From assembly GCA_003707065.3 (NCBI GenBank), contig PPXM03000005.1, positions 476,501-540,500 on the forward strand: a DNA stretch of 64,000 bases. The letters are read 5' to 3'. The position numbers and the translations under genes were made by a program. The stretch is from Trigonopsis variabilis (Eukaryota; Ascomycota; Trigonopsidomycetes; Trigonopsidales; Trigonopsidaceae). Every line of letters starts with the position of its first letter. Position 1 is the stretch's first letter. Positions 1 to 11,800 of this stretch are shown here, piece after piece. The notes beneath the pieces were generated by a model. It was not told where the DNA came from and made no database searches. It saw only the letters and a program-made list of their open reading frames with translations.

Positions 1-215
1 AAAAAGCGAACCGGTTCTTGGTCGTTCATGGGACAGGCGACGATAATGTCCATTTTCAGAATACATTGACATTGCTAGATCGCTTGGACGTTGGGAACGT
101 GGAGAATTATGATGTTCATGTGTTTCCCGATAGCGACCATGCCATCAATTATCATAATGCTGATCGCATGATCTTCCGGCGCTTGGGACGGTGGTTGACT
201 AGGCAGTGGGATTAA
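1..215 (+). CDS. Dipeptidyl aminopeptidase (S9B, DPP4-like), 3' end
   Basis: Only the last ~70 codons are inside the window; the reading frame is open from base 3 and ends with TAA at 213-215. The motif [10 protein letters not shown] carries the catalytic Asp region of S9 prolyl oligopeptidase-family enzymes, and DSDHAIN carries the catalytic His; together they match the C-terminus of DPP4 and the fungal Ste13/Dap2 vacuolar or Golgi dipeptidyl aminopeptidases, which remove X-Pro or X-Ala dipeptides. The protein ends soon after the His, as is usual in this family. The signal anchor and propeller lie upstream, so compartment (Golgi versus vacuole) cannot be judged. It converges on COX13, whose stop lies 178 bp away. 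Confidence 0.85.
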   Translation, partial: KANRFLVVHGTGDDNVHFQNTLTLLDRLDVGNVENYDVHVFPDSDHAINYHNADRMIFRRLGRWLTRQWD

Positions 216-392
216 TCAGAGTACTTTAGTGGTCAAACAAGCGAATTCTATTTAATGTTTCTAACGTCCCAGCTCAAGAAGAGAGCTAGAATGAGAGATA
301 GACCGAGATACACGTTGTAGGCATTAAGTTCTGGTACGACCAAGGAGATGCAAGTAATAAAATTGTAACCTAATCAACCAAGAATCTAACAA

Positions 393-854
393 TTACTCGG
401 TAACTTGGTGATGGTTGACTCGGGGATTCCAGAACAGAGTCTTGTCGCCATCACCCCAAAAGAAGGGTTTGCTGCGAATGTTTTGGTAGGGCATCTCAGG
501 AGGCTCTTGAGTCCAATCAATCTTGCTTAAATCACGAGCATGTTCGTGATGAGCCTCCTCGATATAATAAGTATGGAGCATGGTAGCAAAGACAATAGGA
601 GGGACAACGAAAAGGGTAGCTTTCTTCCACGCAAGACCAGTTGCACCAGCATGCTCCTCGAGGGCCTCAGCCTGTTTAAAATATTCAGCGCGGGCAGAAG
701 GGTTGACCTTGTACATTGATTTGACCTCAGCCTTTCGGACAGCCGAGGTCATGAATCGTCGAACATTGGAACGAGCAAGCATGTTAAAGGGAAGGAGGTG
801 ATTGGGTAACAAGGTGGTGTGAGGTCTGTTGCTAGGCCAGGCGGCCGAGGCCAT
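393..854 (-). CDS. COX13: Cytochrome c oxidase subunit 6A
   Basis: Single-exon frame of 153 codons. Cox13/COX6A is a small one-pass subunit of respiratory complex IV in the mitochondrial inner membrane. The C-terminal block NIRSKPFFWGDGDKTLFWNP is nearly diagnostic of the family, and a transmembrane stretch (around KKATLFVVPPIVFATMLHTY) precedes it. The first ATG is at 854, but the internal Met at 782 begins MLARSNVRRFMTSAVRK, which looks like a mitochondrial presequence and would give a 129-residue protein, the usual length of yeast Cox13; the true start may therefore be 782. The gene is divergent from ATP1, with about 410 bp between, so the two oxidative-phosphorylation genes may share a promoter region. 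Confidence 0.93.
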   Translation of the reverse strand: MASAAWPSNRPHTTLLPNHLLPFNMLARSNVRRFMTSAVRKAEVKSMYKVNPSARAEYFKQAEALEEHAGATGLAWKKATLFVVPPIVFATMLHTYYIEEAHHEHARDLSKIDWTQEPPEMPYQNIRSKPFFWGDGDKTLFWNPRVNHHQVTE

Positions 855-1264
855 GCTCGGGTCAACGTAAGAAATGAGAGTGGTAGGACGGCCGTTACAA
901 GTACAAAGGAAGCGGAACAGAATTCAATTATGATAATAGTAGTGAAGTGATTACGGAAACGGCTATTTGGTAGAAACTCATCAACTAAGGTCCTTCCGTT
1001 CCGGTTGCTTTCTAGTTGTGAGCCTGCCCTCACTAATTTCTTGGGAGGGGCCCTTTCTAACTTTACCAAGACGCTGTCCAGACAGCTGATTGGTCGATTG
1101 GGGAAAATTTTTGGTAGTCCCCCTGACAACTACCAACCAATCCCCGGGCTAGGTAGGCCAGCCTAACGACAGCCGTTGCTACGCACTCGGACCGGTTACC
1201 GCGCTCTTTCTTTCTTCTTCACCACTCTTCAATCTCAACTTGAGTGTTACTTCCTTATTAGAAA
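855..1264. promoter_or_regulatory. Divergent promoter region COX13 / ATP1
   Basis: This gene-free stretch separates two nuclear oxidative-phosphorylation genes transcribed in opposite directions. A pyrimidine-rich tract (CTTTCTTTCTTCTTC, about 1205-1220) lies just upstream of the ATP1 start, as in many strongly expressed fungal genes. I see no convincing TATA box. Sharing of control elements is inference from the arrangement only. Confidence 0.4.
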
Positions 1265-3209
1265 ATGATGCTCCGATCTGTCGTTCGCCGCTCTGCTGCC
1301 GGCATTGTCCGTCAGGTAGGTCAATTGTGCTCAATTGATTGATGGATGCTGGAAAGTTTTCAACCCGATCCTATCCGGATATCCATCAATTCAATTCATT
1401 GGCATGAAAATTCTCGGCTGACATATTGTTTAGAGCCCCATCATGATGGCCCGCCGAAATTATGCTGAGGCCAAAGCTTCTCCCACCGAAGTTTCTTCTA
1501 TCCTTGAGGAGCGAATCCGAGGTGTCGCTGCCGATGTTAACTTGGCTGAAACCGGTCGTGTTTTGTCAGTCGGGTAAGTTCTTTTTCGATTATTATACGT
1601 TGGTTTTCTTGCTCATTTGTGGTTCTGCTGGTCGACTGATTGGAGCCAGATCGCCGTCTCTGATTGGTTGCTACGCTTGTAATCCCTTCGCTCCCGCAAC
1701 GAAATTCGTCAACCATTTACTGACTCCTATCTAGTGATGGTATTGCTCGTATCCATGGTCTTGATAATGTCCAAGCCGAAGAATTGATCCAAGTAAGTTG
1801 ATATTCTTGTCCTGGGAGGGTTAGCTGACTGGTCCTAGTTCTCGTCTGGTGTCTTGGGTATGGCTCTTAACCTTGAAGCTGGCCAAGTTGGTGCTGTGCT
1901 TTTCGGTTCTGACCGATCGGTCAAGGAGGGTGAAACCGTTAAGCGAACTGGTTCCATTGTCGATGTTCCTGTCGGACCCGAACTTCTCGGCCGTGTCGTC
2001 GACGCCCTTGGTAACCCTATCGATGGTAAGGGACCCATCAACACTAAGCTCCGCAGCCGTGCTCAGCTCAAGGCTCCTGGTATCTTGCCTCGACGATCTG
2101 TCCACGAGCCCATGCAAACTGGTCTCAAGTCTGTCGATGCCTTGGTCCCCATCGGTCGAGGTCAACGAGAGTTGATTATTGGTGATCGTCAAACTGGTAA
2201 GACTGCCGTCGCTTTGGATGCTATCATCAACCAAAAGCGTGTCAACAGCGGCTCCGACGAGTCTAAGAAGCTTTACTGCGTCTACGTCGCCGTCGGTCAA
2301 AAGCGATCCACCGTTGCCCAACTTGTGCAGACTTTGGAACAACGAGATGCTCTTAAATACTCTATCATTGTCGCCGCTACTGCCTCCGAAGCTGCTCCTC
2401 TTCAATACTTGGCTCCTTTCACGGCCACCGCCATTGGCGAGTGGTTCCGAGACAACGGTCGACACGCCTTGATGGTCTACGACGATTTGTCCAAGCAAGC
2501 TGTTGCCTACCGTCAAATGTCCCTTTTGCTTCGTCGTCCCCCTGGTCGTGAAGCCTACCCTGGTGATGTCTTCTATCTCCACTCCCGTCTTCTCGAGCGA
2601 TCCGCTAAGATGAACGAAAAGCATGGCGGCGGTTCTCTCACTGCTCTCCCTGTCATTGAGACCCAAGGTGGTGATGTGTCTGCCTACATTCCCACCAATG
2701 TCATTTCCATTACTGATGGACAAATTTTCCTCGAGGCCGAACTTTTCTACAAGGGTATCCGACCTGCCATTAACGTCGGTTTGTCTGTCTCCCGTGTCGG
2801 TTCCGCAGCTCAGGTCAAGGCCATGAAGCAAGTTGCTGGTTCCCTTAAACTTTTCTTGGCTCAATACCGTGAAGTTGCTGCCTTCGCCCAGTTCGGTTCT
2901 GATTTGGATGCCTCCACCAAGAAGACCCTTGTCCGAGGTGAGCGTTTGACCCACTTGCTTAAGCAGAAGCAATATCACCCTCTTGCTTTCGAGGAGATGG
3001 TTCCTATCATCTACGCCGGTGTCAACGGTTTCCTTGATGGTCTTCCCGTCTCTGCTGTTGAGAAGTACGAGGCTGACTACTTGACCTACCTCAAGACTGA
3101 GGAGGGTGCCTTCCTTGACCAGATCCGCACCAACGGTCAATTGTCCAAGGATGACTTGGAGAAGCTCAAGAGCATCACGGAGAAGTTCACATCGAGTTTT
3201 ACTGCCTAA
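1265..3209 (+). CDS. ATP1: F1-ATP synthase subunit alpha
   Basis: Exons 1265-1315, 1434-1573, 1735-1792 and 1839-3209 join to a 539-residue protein. It forms the non-catalytic nucleotide-binding alpha subunits of the mitochondrial F1 head. The N-terminus ([17 protein letters not shown], then [10 protein letters not shown]) is a presequence. The P-loop GDRQTGKTA and the segment [20 protein letters not shown] are family hallmarks, and length matches yeast Atp1 (545). All splice sites are GT-AG and preserve frame. The first two introns (118 and 161 nt) are much longer than the 33-45 nt usual in this window, while the third is 46 nt; all three sit in the first fifth of the gene. Codon use is strongly biased to C-ending codons, in keeping with high expression. 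Confidence 0.97.
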
Positions 3210-3392
3210 GCGCGGAGAAGGAGAAGATTGGGCGCTAGAGATTTAAAGACTTGCAGTCTATCCGTTTAAAGATCTGTCCTATTCCCTTTCTGTTGAGGTT
3301 AGCTTTTGGTACGTGAACATAATAAAAATTTATGACTAGAAGCGTAGCTGCTACATTATGACAGGGCGTAAGTAATTCATAACAACATGCGA

Positions 3393-4409
3393 TTATTGAA
3401 GGGCGAGAATCTCTTTGGCGATTTCGGTGGCTACCTTGGCGTTGTTGAGAACGAGGTGCAGGTTGGTCTTGCTCGACTCGCCTTCGGTGAGCTCCCAGAT
3501 CCGTTTAAGGAGAAACGGGGTGAGTTCTTTCCCTTTGATTTCGGCCTCTTGGGCCTGTTCGCAGGCAAGGTTAATAGCATCGTCACACACTTTAGGGTCC
3601 ATAGAAACGTGGGCAGGAGCAGGAACGCAGAAAAGCTGGCCGGTTTGTAAGCCTAAAAGATCGCTGACCCGGATGACCTCGGCGGCTTCCCTAGGTGTCT
3701 GAAAGTTGAAAGGGGAAGGGAAGCCAGAGTCATGTGTAAAGAAACCAGGAATATTTGTACCAGGCGGGCCCATTGAAGAGACATGGACTCCTTTGGTCTC
3801 AAGATACTCGAGAGTTTTAGCAACGTCGACGATTGCCTTTGGACCAGAGCACACAACGGCCACCGGGCTTCTGGCCAATTCGTCAAGGTCAGACGAAATA
3901 TCCAACGTCTCATGGACGTCGCGATGTACTCCCCCTAGTCCTCCGGTAGCAAACACTTTGATTCCAGCAAGGTGAGCCAGGATCATTGTTCCAGCAATGG
4001 TTGTGCCACCAATGGTATTAGTAACGAGCGAATGAGCCAAATCACGGCGTGAGACTTTTGTAGGATTCTCACACGTGGCGATTTGTTCCAATTGGGACTC
4101 GGAAGCACCTAGCAGTCAGATTGAAACCACCGACACAGACTTACCGACAATGGCCTTGCCGTGAACGATTGCAATAGTTGCAGGAATGGCGCCGTTATCA
4201 CGTATTACACGCTCAACCTGATGAGCCATTTCAAGGTTTTCTGGATATCTGAAGCCGTGGGTGATAATCGTCGACTCAAGAGCTACCACAGGAATATTCG
4301 AGTTCAAAGCATGCTGAACTTCAGCAGAAATATGAAAGATATCTTTTATGGATGCAGGAAATTTTGTTGAGAATGCCCGGCGGAGAAAGGCAGGCCGGAA
4401 GAAGACCAT
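3393..4409 (-). CDS. Pseudouridine-5'-phosphate glycosidase (PsuG family)
   Basis: Exon 1 is 4145-4409 and exon 2 is 3393-4108, with a 36-nt intron whose removal gives GKAIVGASESQLEQIA. PsuG enzymes cleave pseudouridine 5'-phosphate to uracil and ribose 5-phosphate. Visible family features are VVALESTIITHG near residue 40, NTIGGTTIAGTM, FATGGLGGVHR, and SMGPPGTNIPGFFT. The N-terminus MVFFRPAFLRRAFSTKF is basic and hydroxylated and reads like a mitochondrial presequence. Many fungal homologues are fused to a PfkB-type pseudouridine kinase; this protein stops after the glycosidase domain (about 326 residues), so the kinase must be encoded elsewhere or be absent. The gene is convergent with ATP1. 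Confidence 0.92.
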
Positions 4410-5628
4410 TGTTCATTCGGAAAAGTAGCGTGGGTGGTGGTGGACGGTTTCATGGTTGACGATGGGTGCTTTAATGAGGTCACCAGCCAAGCCAGGCCAG
4501 AAAGCGAAGTTGCTAGCGAGGGATTGAAATACACGTATGTAATGCCTTAGAATGAGATGGCCCAGAGGTCTTCATTGTGGGAAACAAATTCTTCGCGGTA
4601 GTGTAGGTTCTAGGGATCAGCTTTAGTGGACTCGTTCCGCTATTGAGCCTCCAAACGAATTCTGCTCTTTAGGACGACCAGAACTTCATCTCAAGAACTT
4701 GGGAATTTTTGCTATTTTTGATGAAGTATAAATATTTCATGTGCATGTGGTTCTAGTCGAGGCATTGGGCTTGTTTTTCATGTCTTCTGTGGCTTATATT
4801 TCTTGTTTCTTGATATACATTCCTGCTGACTGGAATATGTTCTGCTAGCTCATCCAGGCAGGTCCAATTCGTAGCACATTTAGATTGCAACAGATATTCG
4901 CGGAAAGGAAGAAAAGCGGCACCTCTCAGGGTTCCATGATAATAAAGCCATAGACAGATAATGCTGTTGACTAACCCATTGCAAAGCGGCCCGAAAGCGA
5001 AAGCGGTTATTTAAAAGTGATCTAATGCTTCTATGTTACTCAAGCTAGCAGAATCATGGAATAAATCTGAAAGGCTATTGTGCTGTTGTGGCCCTGTGGT
5101 TGCTTATCTTCTGTAGAAGCAGTGTGGAGTGGGCGCTACAAAGTGGAAACGTGACATGCTTGTAAAGCGCATGGCAGACATGTTCGCTCAGTGAAATGTC
5201 ATCCAAGCAATAGATTCCCATCATTCTAATATAATTCGAAGATATCCTCTTTATTATTATAATACCTAAGGAGGTGTCATTGTGACAACATAATATCTGA
5301 CTTATGTACATGTCTATGAAGGTGGTTATGATAGATGTTCCATTTATGTTTCATACCGCCTTAGTTCCCAGTCACTGTGTCATCATTTATGTGATCATCA
5401 CCTGACAGTCATTCTCATTGCTTATTCACTGCTATTTCTCATAGCTTTCTGGTGGCAAGCTGGCATTCCTCGTTCTTTCAATATAACTGTGCCATATATG
5501 GACCTTCCTTTTTCCAGCTGCTCTGCATATATGAGCTTCCTTCTTCCAGCCGGTCATTACCAAGCTTCCCTTATTCTGACTATGAAAATACAACCAGAAG
5601 CGACTTCTGTGCGTGCTCACATGAAACT
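4410..5628. other. Gene-free stretch upstream of PsuG and the FunK1 relic
   Basis: About 1.2 kb with no supportable gene. The frames present are short and have no recognisable motif. The first part is presumably the PsuG promoter; the remainder borders a kinase pseudogene and is AT-richer than the flanking genes. No terminal inverted repeats or target-site duplications were found by eye. Confidence 0.4.
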
Positions 5629-7359
5629 ATGGCAGCTCTATACGATCTGATAATATCAGGAGTAAAGGCTTACCGATTCCGATTGGAAGCATCTATTCTA
5701 GACTTCTTGAATTCTGAAAAGATCGACTTGCCTGTAGAAGCACTGGCTTCATTGAAAGTTCCTGTGCTACACAAGGAAAGGGCCTTTCGCGACCAAGTGG
5801 AGGATGAGTATGGCTGGTTTTGTCCGTGGCTAGACACCGATAGCATGAGAATGCATAATGTGAAAGAAGTGAAGGCTTTTCTTGATTCGGTGCTCAATCT
5901 GGTGTTCCCCTTGGGCCTCCCCAGAAAATGGATAGACTCTCCGCCTTTTAATCATGGCTCAAATGCCCGAGAAATTTCAGTCGCGATCTGTTCAGCTGAC
6001 AGTCCAGAGGCTAGAGACGTCCTTGTTCCCATTGAAATCAAAGCAGGCATGTGCTGCCGACGGGCTTGTCTGTTGAAATTGGTGAAGGATGCCAGCGAAA
6101 TGCTCTTTCAAGACTGCGGACGAGTATTTGTGATAGGATTAACAGTAATAAATGAGGTGATCTTCCCGTGGTACCTGGATAGGACAGGTGCCTATCAGTT
6201 CAATAGTGTCAATATCGAGGATAAAGTTGAGGTTGCCCAGCTGTTATACGCCTTAATGACTGTACCTCCGGCGCGGCTCGGAAAGCTACAGGATGGCCAT
6301 AAGATTGTCATTGAAGGGCGGCGGTACACCTTTCACGAACATTGACACGACATGCCGGCAGGCTTTATACGTCCTAGAAACGTGGGTTGGGAGGTGATTG
6401 ATGAGGATTCAAATAAGGTCGCGTTGAAAGATAGTTGGTTCCGGGGTGAGCTTATATCGGAATTGACGCTTTTGGAGATGGTCCAGGATAAGCATCATCT
6501 GCCAAGGCTGCTCGGAATCAATCCAAGGGAGAAAGATACGTTCTGTTTGAGACAAAAATTGACGGTGGTTCCGTTCAGGAAGAGTAGGGATCCGTATGTT
6601 CTTAGGCACGAGCGGTTTATAATGCCATGTTACGTTCCCTGAAAAGGGCTACCGAGTCGGATTACATTGATCCATTGCATTTTCGATGCAATACGAGGTT
6701 TGTTACTGAAACAAGTATCTGTTCTAACGTGAAGGGCACAAGGAACTTTCAGACGTCGGCATTCTGCACAGGGATGTTAGCGCGGGTAACATCATGTATG
6801 ATCCTATCCGGAGACGGGGTGTCTTGACGGATCTAGATCATTCGATTATGATTTGCCAATTCCAGCAATCAGGTGAACATCTAGCCGGGACGAAATTCTT
6901 TATAGGAAGGGATGCCTTAAGGTCGAGACACAACAGTCCGTTGAGCGACATTGAGTCTTTTTTTGGACGTTTCTTTATGTCTTTTCGTTATTTGATTTCC
7001 ATGAGGACGATTCGACTGGGGGCCGTGGTCGATTTTACGTGTCTCAAGATCGCGAGTTTGTGGAGATGCTTATTTCAACAACCTCTGGTAATGCCATGAT
7101 GCTAGATCTCGTTATACGACAAGCTCGCCTGTTGAATGACCCTGATAATTTCATGCGTAATGATATACTTTCATGCTGGTTAGAATTTGTTCTGTTGACA
7201 AAGAGCTTTGCCGATTTCTTGACTTCTCCCCCTCCCCCCCCCCCTGATCGTGATATCCACGATACTCTTCTCAGCCGATTGGAGAATGCTTTTCTTGTAT
7301 CGCGGGAAAACGTTGAGTGGTCGGATTATAACTCTTGTAACTATTCATGTGCTAAATGA
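5629..7359 (+). pseudogene. Fungal-type protein kinase (FunK1) relic
   Basis: A FunK1-family gene can be followed through three frames. The N-terminal regulatory part (5629-6345) has the GLTVINEVIFPWYLDRTGAY segment. After an in-frame TGA at 6343-6345 the same frame continues with the ATP-binding Lys segment (VALKDSW, about 6420). After a shift near 6640-6730 the catalytic loop reads GILHRDVSAGNIMYD (about 6758-6802), followed by LTDLDHS in place of DFG and SDIESFF, the family's characteristic block. A further shift near 7040 leads into a C-terminal tail (DREFVEMLISTT) with an 11-C run at 7234-7244. I could not find introns that keep frame across these breaks, so I call it a pseudogene; a very intron-rich live gene is the less likely alternative. 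FunK1 kinases are a fungus-specific, expansion-prone family of unknown role. Confidence 0.75.
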
Positions 7360-7744
7360 AACAGGTGCATGCAGGAGCGGACTTATTTGCTTTTTCGAAT
7401 AATAAACCAAGTTGCTCTAGCCAAGTTCTCCTTGCTTGTAGATTTGTGCCCACGTTAACATTCGTTATGACTTTTATGTATTATTATTGAATACGGTAGA
7501 TATACTGAGATATGTTTCGTTCAGATGACTATGCGTGCGATCCTTTATGAAGACCAGCCCTAGTGCTAGGAATACGTAAACGCAATTCAAAAAGTCCATG
7601 AATTGATATAATTCCACCAAATTCGTACAAAGGCCTTCCATAGGCTATTACGTCTCCAGATAGACCTGCTCAACGGAGTCGTGACACTGCGTTAGTTGAA
7701 GATATCCCTGCTACCATCTCGCTGGCCTAGGCAACAACCGCGCC

Positions 7745-8411
7745 ATGTTCTTTCTGGTAGGAAATTTTCATCGAGAAACAGATTAATTAATGGTTAGAAG
7801 AATTTGACGTTGAATTTGACCTTACATCCATCATATCTGGGACCGATGATGGGTCAATATCTCCGGAAAAAGTTACTGGATGATGTTGAAGGAACATGTA
7901 CTGGACAGTTTGGGTATATAATATGTGTGATGGATGGGTACAAGATAGACATTGGAAAAGGACGAGTGGTTCCAGGAACAGGTGCCAGCGAGTTTGAAGT
8001 CCATTATCAAGCCATTGTGTGGAGACCGTTCAAGGTGAGCAGAGAATCAAATACGGGATGCTAAATCTTAGGGAGAGGTAGTGGATGGCATAGTGACCAA
8101 TGTCAACAAGGTATGATACAAGTGGACTCCAGTTGACCGTTAGATGGGTTTTTTTGCCGATGTTGGGCCAATGAGCGTGTTTGTCTCTTCTCACGTAAGG
8201 ACTCGATTTGACAGCAGGCTAATCTCAGCTTATTCCGAGTGATCTCAAGTTTGATCCTAACGCAGCCCCACCAGCTTATGTATCAGATGTCGATGACCAA
8301 GTGATTGAAAAAGGTAGCCGAGTTCGGCTTAAGATAGTTGGCACAAGAGCTGATGTGGGTGAGATGTATGCCATTGGCAGTATAAAGGAGGATTATCTAG
8401 GTGTACTTTAG
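7745..8411 (+). CDS. RPB7: RNA polymerase II subunit Rpb7
   Basis: Five exons (7745-7756, 7798-8034, 8072-8110, 8144-8194, 8229-8411) give 173 residues, close to 171 in yeast and 172 in human. The first exon is only four codons (MFFL); the second begins [11 protein letters not shown], matching the family start. Later landmarks are [23 protein letters not shown], and the C-terminal [11 protein letters not shown]. Rpb7 pairs with Rpb4 to form the stalk of RNA polymerase II, binding nascent RNA through its OB fold and helping the clamp to close. The four introns are 41, 37, 33 and 34 nt, all GT-AG. The downstream gene SLA1 lies on the same strand 435 bp away. Confidence 0.96.
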
Positions 8412-8846
8412 ACTAAAATGGGATTTCGGTTGCCTGTTGTTGTAGAAAGGGAAGGCATTAAACCTTCATCGACGAGGTCTACGATATCGCAAGCCGCCTA
8501 TTAGCTCATATCTCGAGGCCCATCTCGGACATGATCTTACGGTCTCTTGCTTCTCTTCATTGTATCTTCTATTGAGCTCATCGATATAAAACAAAGAGAT
8601 GAAAAAGAAGCCACAACACACCGCTCAGAGAAGTTCGTAGCTCGAAATCTCGATGCACCGAAACGTAGACTACATTCTCTTCATGTAATCTTTGGAAAAG
8701 AGAAAAATGTCTTTACACACTCTTCTTTCTCGGAGACGATTATCAGAGAGGCTGTCCTATGGTTGGGATGAAGCTGGCGGGTTGCCGTGGGAGGGCTGTA
8801 GGCAAGTGCACCCACCGACACTGGATTGGTACCGACCACAACAACT

Positions 8847-11800
8847 ATGGCGACGGCCTTTGTCGGCGTCTATACTGCCCTTTATCCATACACTCCTCAG
8901 TCTGATCAAGAGCTAGATCTAAGTCCTGGTGACTTGTTATATATATTAGAAAAAAGCACTGCCGATGATTGGTGGAAGGCTAAGAAAAAGGTGTCTGGAG
9001 ATGAAGAAGAGCCAGTGGGATTAATTCCGTCGAATTATATCGAGCCGGTATGACTGGCAAATTGCCTGAAACTAATTTGCAGACTCCCCCAATCCGTCAA
9101 GTCCAAGCATTATATGATTATGATCGCCAGACCGATGAAGAGCTCTCCCTTCGAGAAGAGCAAGTGTTGAACTTATACGATGATTCCGACTCCGATTGGT
9201 ACCTGGTTGGTAATGGAACGGATGAATTTGGATTTGCTCCTGCTAATTATCTTCAAGTTCATCAGGAGAACCAAGGATATGCTTCTGCTACTCCTTCTGC
9301 TCCCGCTGCCCCTATCAGCACCACCAGTCAGTCGAGTCAATCTAACCAATATAATGGGGGAGGTCCATCCAGAGACTCATCTCCAGGACCTCCACTGCCC
9401 AACCGGTCCTATAGTCAGACTGAAAAATCGAGATCTCCGTCACCAGAGGTAGCTCCATCGCTACCTCGTCGCCCTGCGGCTAATCAGCAGCAGTCGGAGT
9501 TTTTCCAATGGACAGGACAGGAGATAGATTCTAAAGGTAAAAAGCATAAGTCCACTTTAGCCGTTGGAAATGGATTGATCACATTAACCACGGAATCCAA
9601 GAAAAAGGGCCCTTCAGTTCATGAATGGGCGGTCTCGAACTTGGTCAATTATAACTTGGAAAAGAAGCATGTTTTCCTTGATTTTAAGCACCCTGATGCT
9701 TCGATTGAATTCTTGGCTGGGTCTAAAGGTTCCAGTGAAGAGATTATTCATGTTCTTGGGGAGGTATCTGGGGCGACCAAAGCTGTCGGTATACGGGAGG
9801 TTTTGGCTGCAGCAGTATCCGGTGGTCAGCGACTAGGTAAAATTCTCTATGACTTTGATGCCCAAGGCCCTGATGAAGTAACAGTTAACGAAGGTGATGA
9901 CGTCTATATCCTCGATGATAAACGAAGTGCTGATTGGTGGATGGTGAAACTGGTTCTTACCGGCTCTGAGGGAGTCGTTCCTGCTTCCTATGTTGAAGTC
10001 ATTAAAGCTCCTGCTGAAGGGAAACGAGACCGTGACCGTACTCGTGATCGCGAACGGGAACGGGAACGTGACCGTGACAGAGACCGTGACCTGAGAAGAT
10101 CCAGTTCGGTAAAAAGTGTCGCAAGTTCTCGAGCTAGAAGTAAAAGTCGAGACCGGCTCGCTAATGACCATCGTCGGGATCAAAGAAGTGATCGATCACC
10201 TTCGAGACCAGATGTCGCCAGCGGTCGGATTTGGACAGATCGCACTGGAACGTTCAAAGTGGAAGCATCCTTCTTGGGCTGTTCTGATGGTAAAGTCCAA
10301 TTGCATAAGATGAACGGGGTAAAGATCGCTGTACCCATCGATAAGTTATCTCCAAGCGATGTCACATATGTGGAGCGAGTCACAGGACAGGATTTCTCTA
10401 AGCTTGAGCCATCCTCATCGAAATCTGCTGCTGCTCAATCTTCCTCATCCCTTCCTATTGCCAAGAAATCCGATTTTGACTGGGTTGGGTTCTTTCTTGA
10501 TTGTGGAGTCGATGTGGGCAACTGTAATCGATATGCTCTCAACTTTGAACGGGATCAAATTGATGAGTCTGTTTTGCCTGATATAACGCCCTCGATCATG
10601 AGGACATTGGGTCTGAAGGAAGGTGATATCTTACGAGTCACTAAAGTGCTTGATGCGAAATATGGACGGAAATCACAGAATGAAAACAATAACGATGAGC
10701 CCTTGTTTACTTCTAGCGATGGAACGTTGAAAAATAATACTTCAAAGGGTCGGCGGCCTCCAAACTCGTCTCGGCCATCGTTCGAAGATAACGCTTGGGA
10801 GTCTAAACAACAAGGCTCTTCTGTCGACATTAACAAAAACTTACCAACACTCCCTGCACAAAACCAACAAGCTACATTGTCACAGCCGGCTCCTCAACCG
10901 GCCGCTCCTCAGCCTGCCGCCAATCTTATGGATCTTGTGACGGTGAAACCATTGGAGCCAGTCAAGACTGGTCCATCTCCTATTGCTCCCCAAGTCACCG
11001 GTGGAAGACTACAGTCCCAGATTACTGGACGCCCAATGTCAGCTCCGATACCTCAAGCCTCTCAACAGCCATTTGTGGCAGCTCCTCTGCAGCCTCAGTA
11101 CACAAGTGGTCAGCCAACACTGCAACGACAGCAGACTGGAGGCTTCATTGCTTCACAACCTCCTATTCAGCCACAGCCGACAGGTGGATTTTCTGCGCCT
11201 CAACCAACGCTCCAGCGGCAACCAACCGGGGGCTTCCTTGCTTCACAACCTCCTGTTCAACAGCAGCCCACGGGCGGATTTGTTGCAGCTCAACCTACGC
11301 TCCAGCGGCAGCCCACAGGTGGCTTCATTGTGTCTCAGCCCACTTTACAGGGGCAGCCAACAGGAGGATATATTTCTTCACCGGCACCACCTGGCGCAAG
11401 TCTCAATGATCTCGCCAATCGATTTTCTCAAGTGAACTTAGCACCCACTCCCACTTTTCCAAGCGGCACTCCGCTTTCGTCTAATCAAGTGACTCCTCAA
11501 ATGACAGCCAATCAATATCAGAATCAACCGTTTAGACCTCAGTCTGGCATGGGTATGCCCATGCAGCCTACAGGTTTTATGAGCCAACCTACGAGCATTA
11601 ACCAAGGCTTTGCGAGCCAGCCAACAGGGTTTACGGGTGGCGCTCCGAGGGGATTAATGAACCCCCCATCGGGTCCATTCAGCCCACAAATGACTTCAAG
11701 TTTTGGTCAACAAGGAGTGCCTGGGATCGTTATGCAGCCCCAAGGACTTATGGGCCAGCCTACAGGGATGAACAATTTCAACCAGCCTCCCTCCATGCAG

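Noticed and set aside
1821-3140. 439-codon minus-strand frame opposite ATP1
   Set aside because: It mirrors the codon bias of ATP1 and has no independent motif; the plus-strand gene is certain.
6324-6361. A 38-nt GT-AG segment that could remove the in-frame TGA in the FunK1 region
   Set aside because: Splicing it shifts the frame and meets a stop within a few codons, so it does not restore the kinase.
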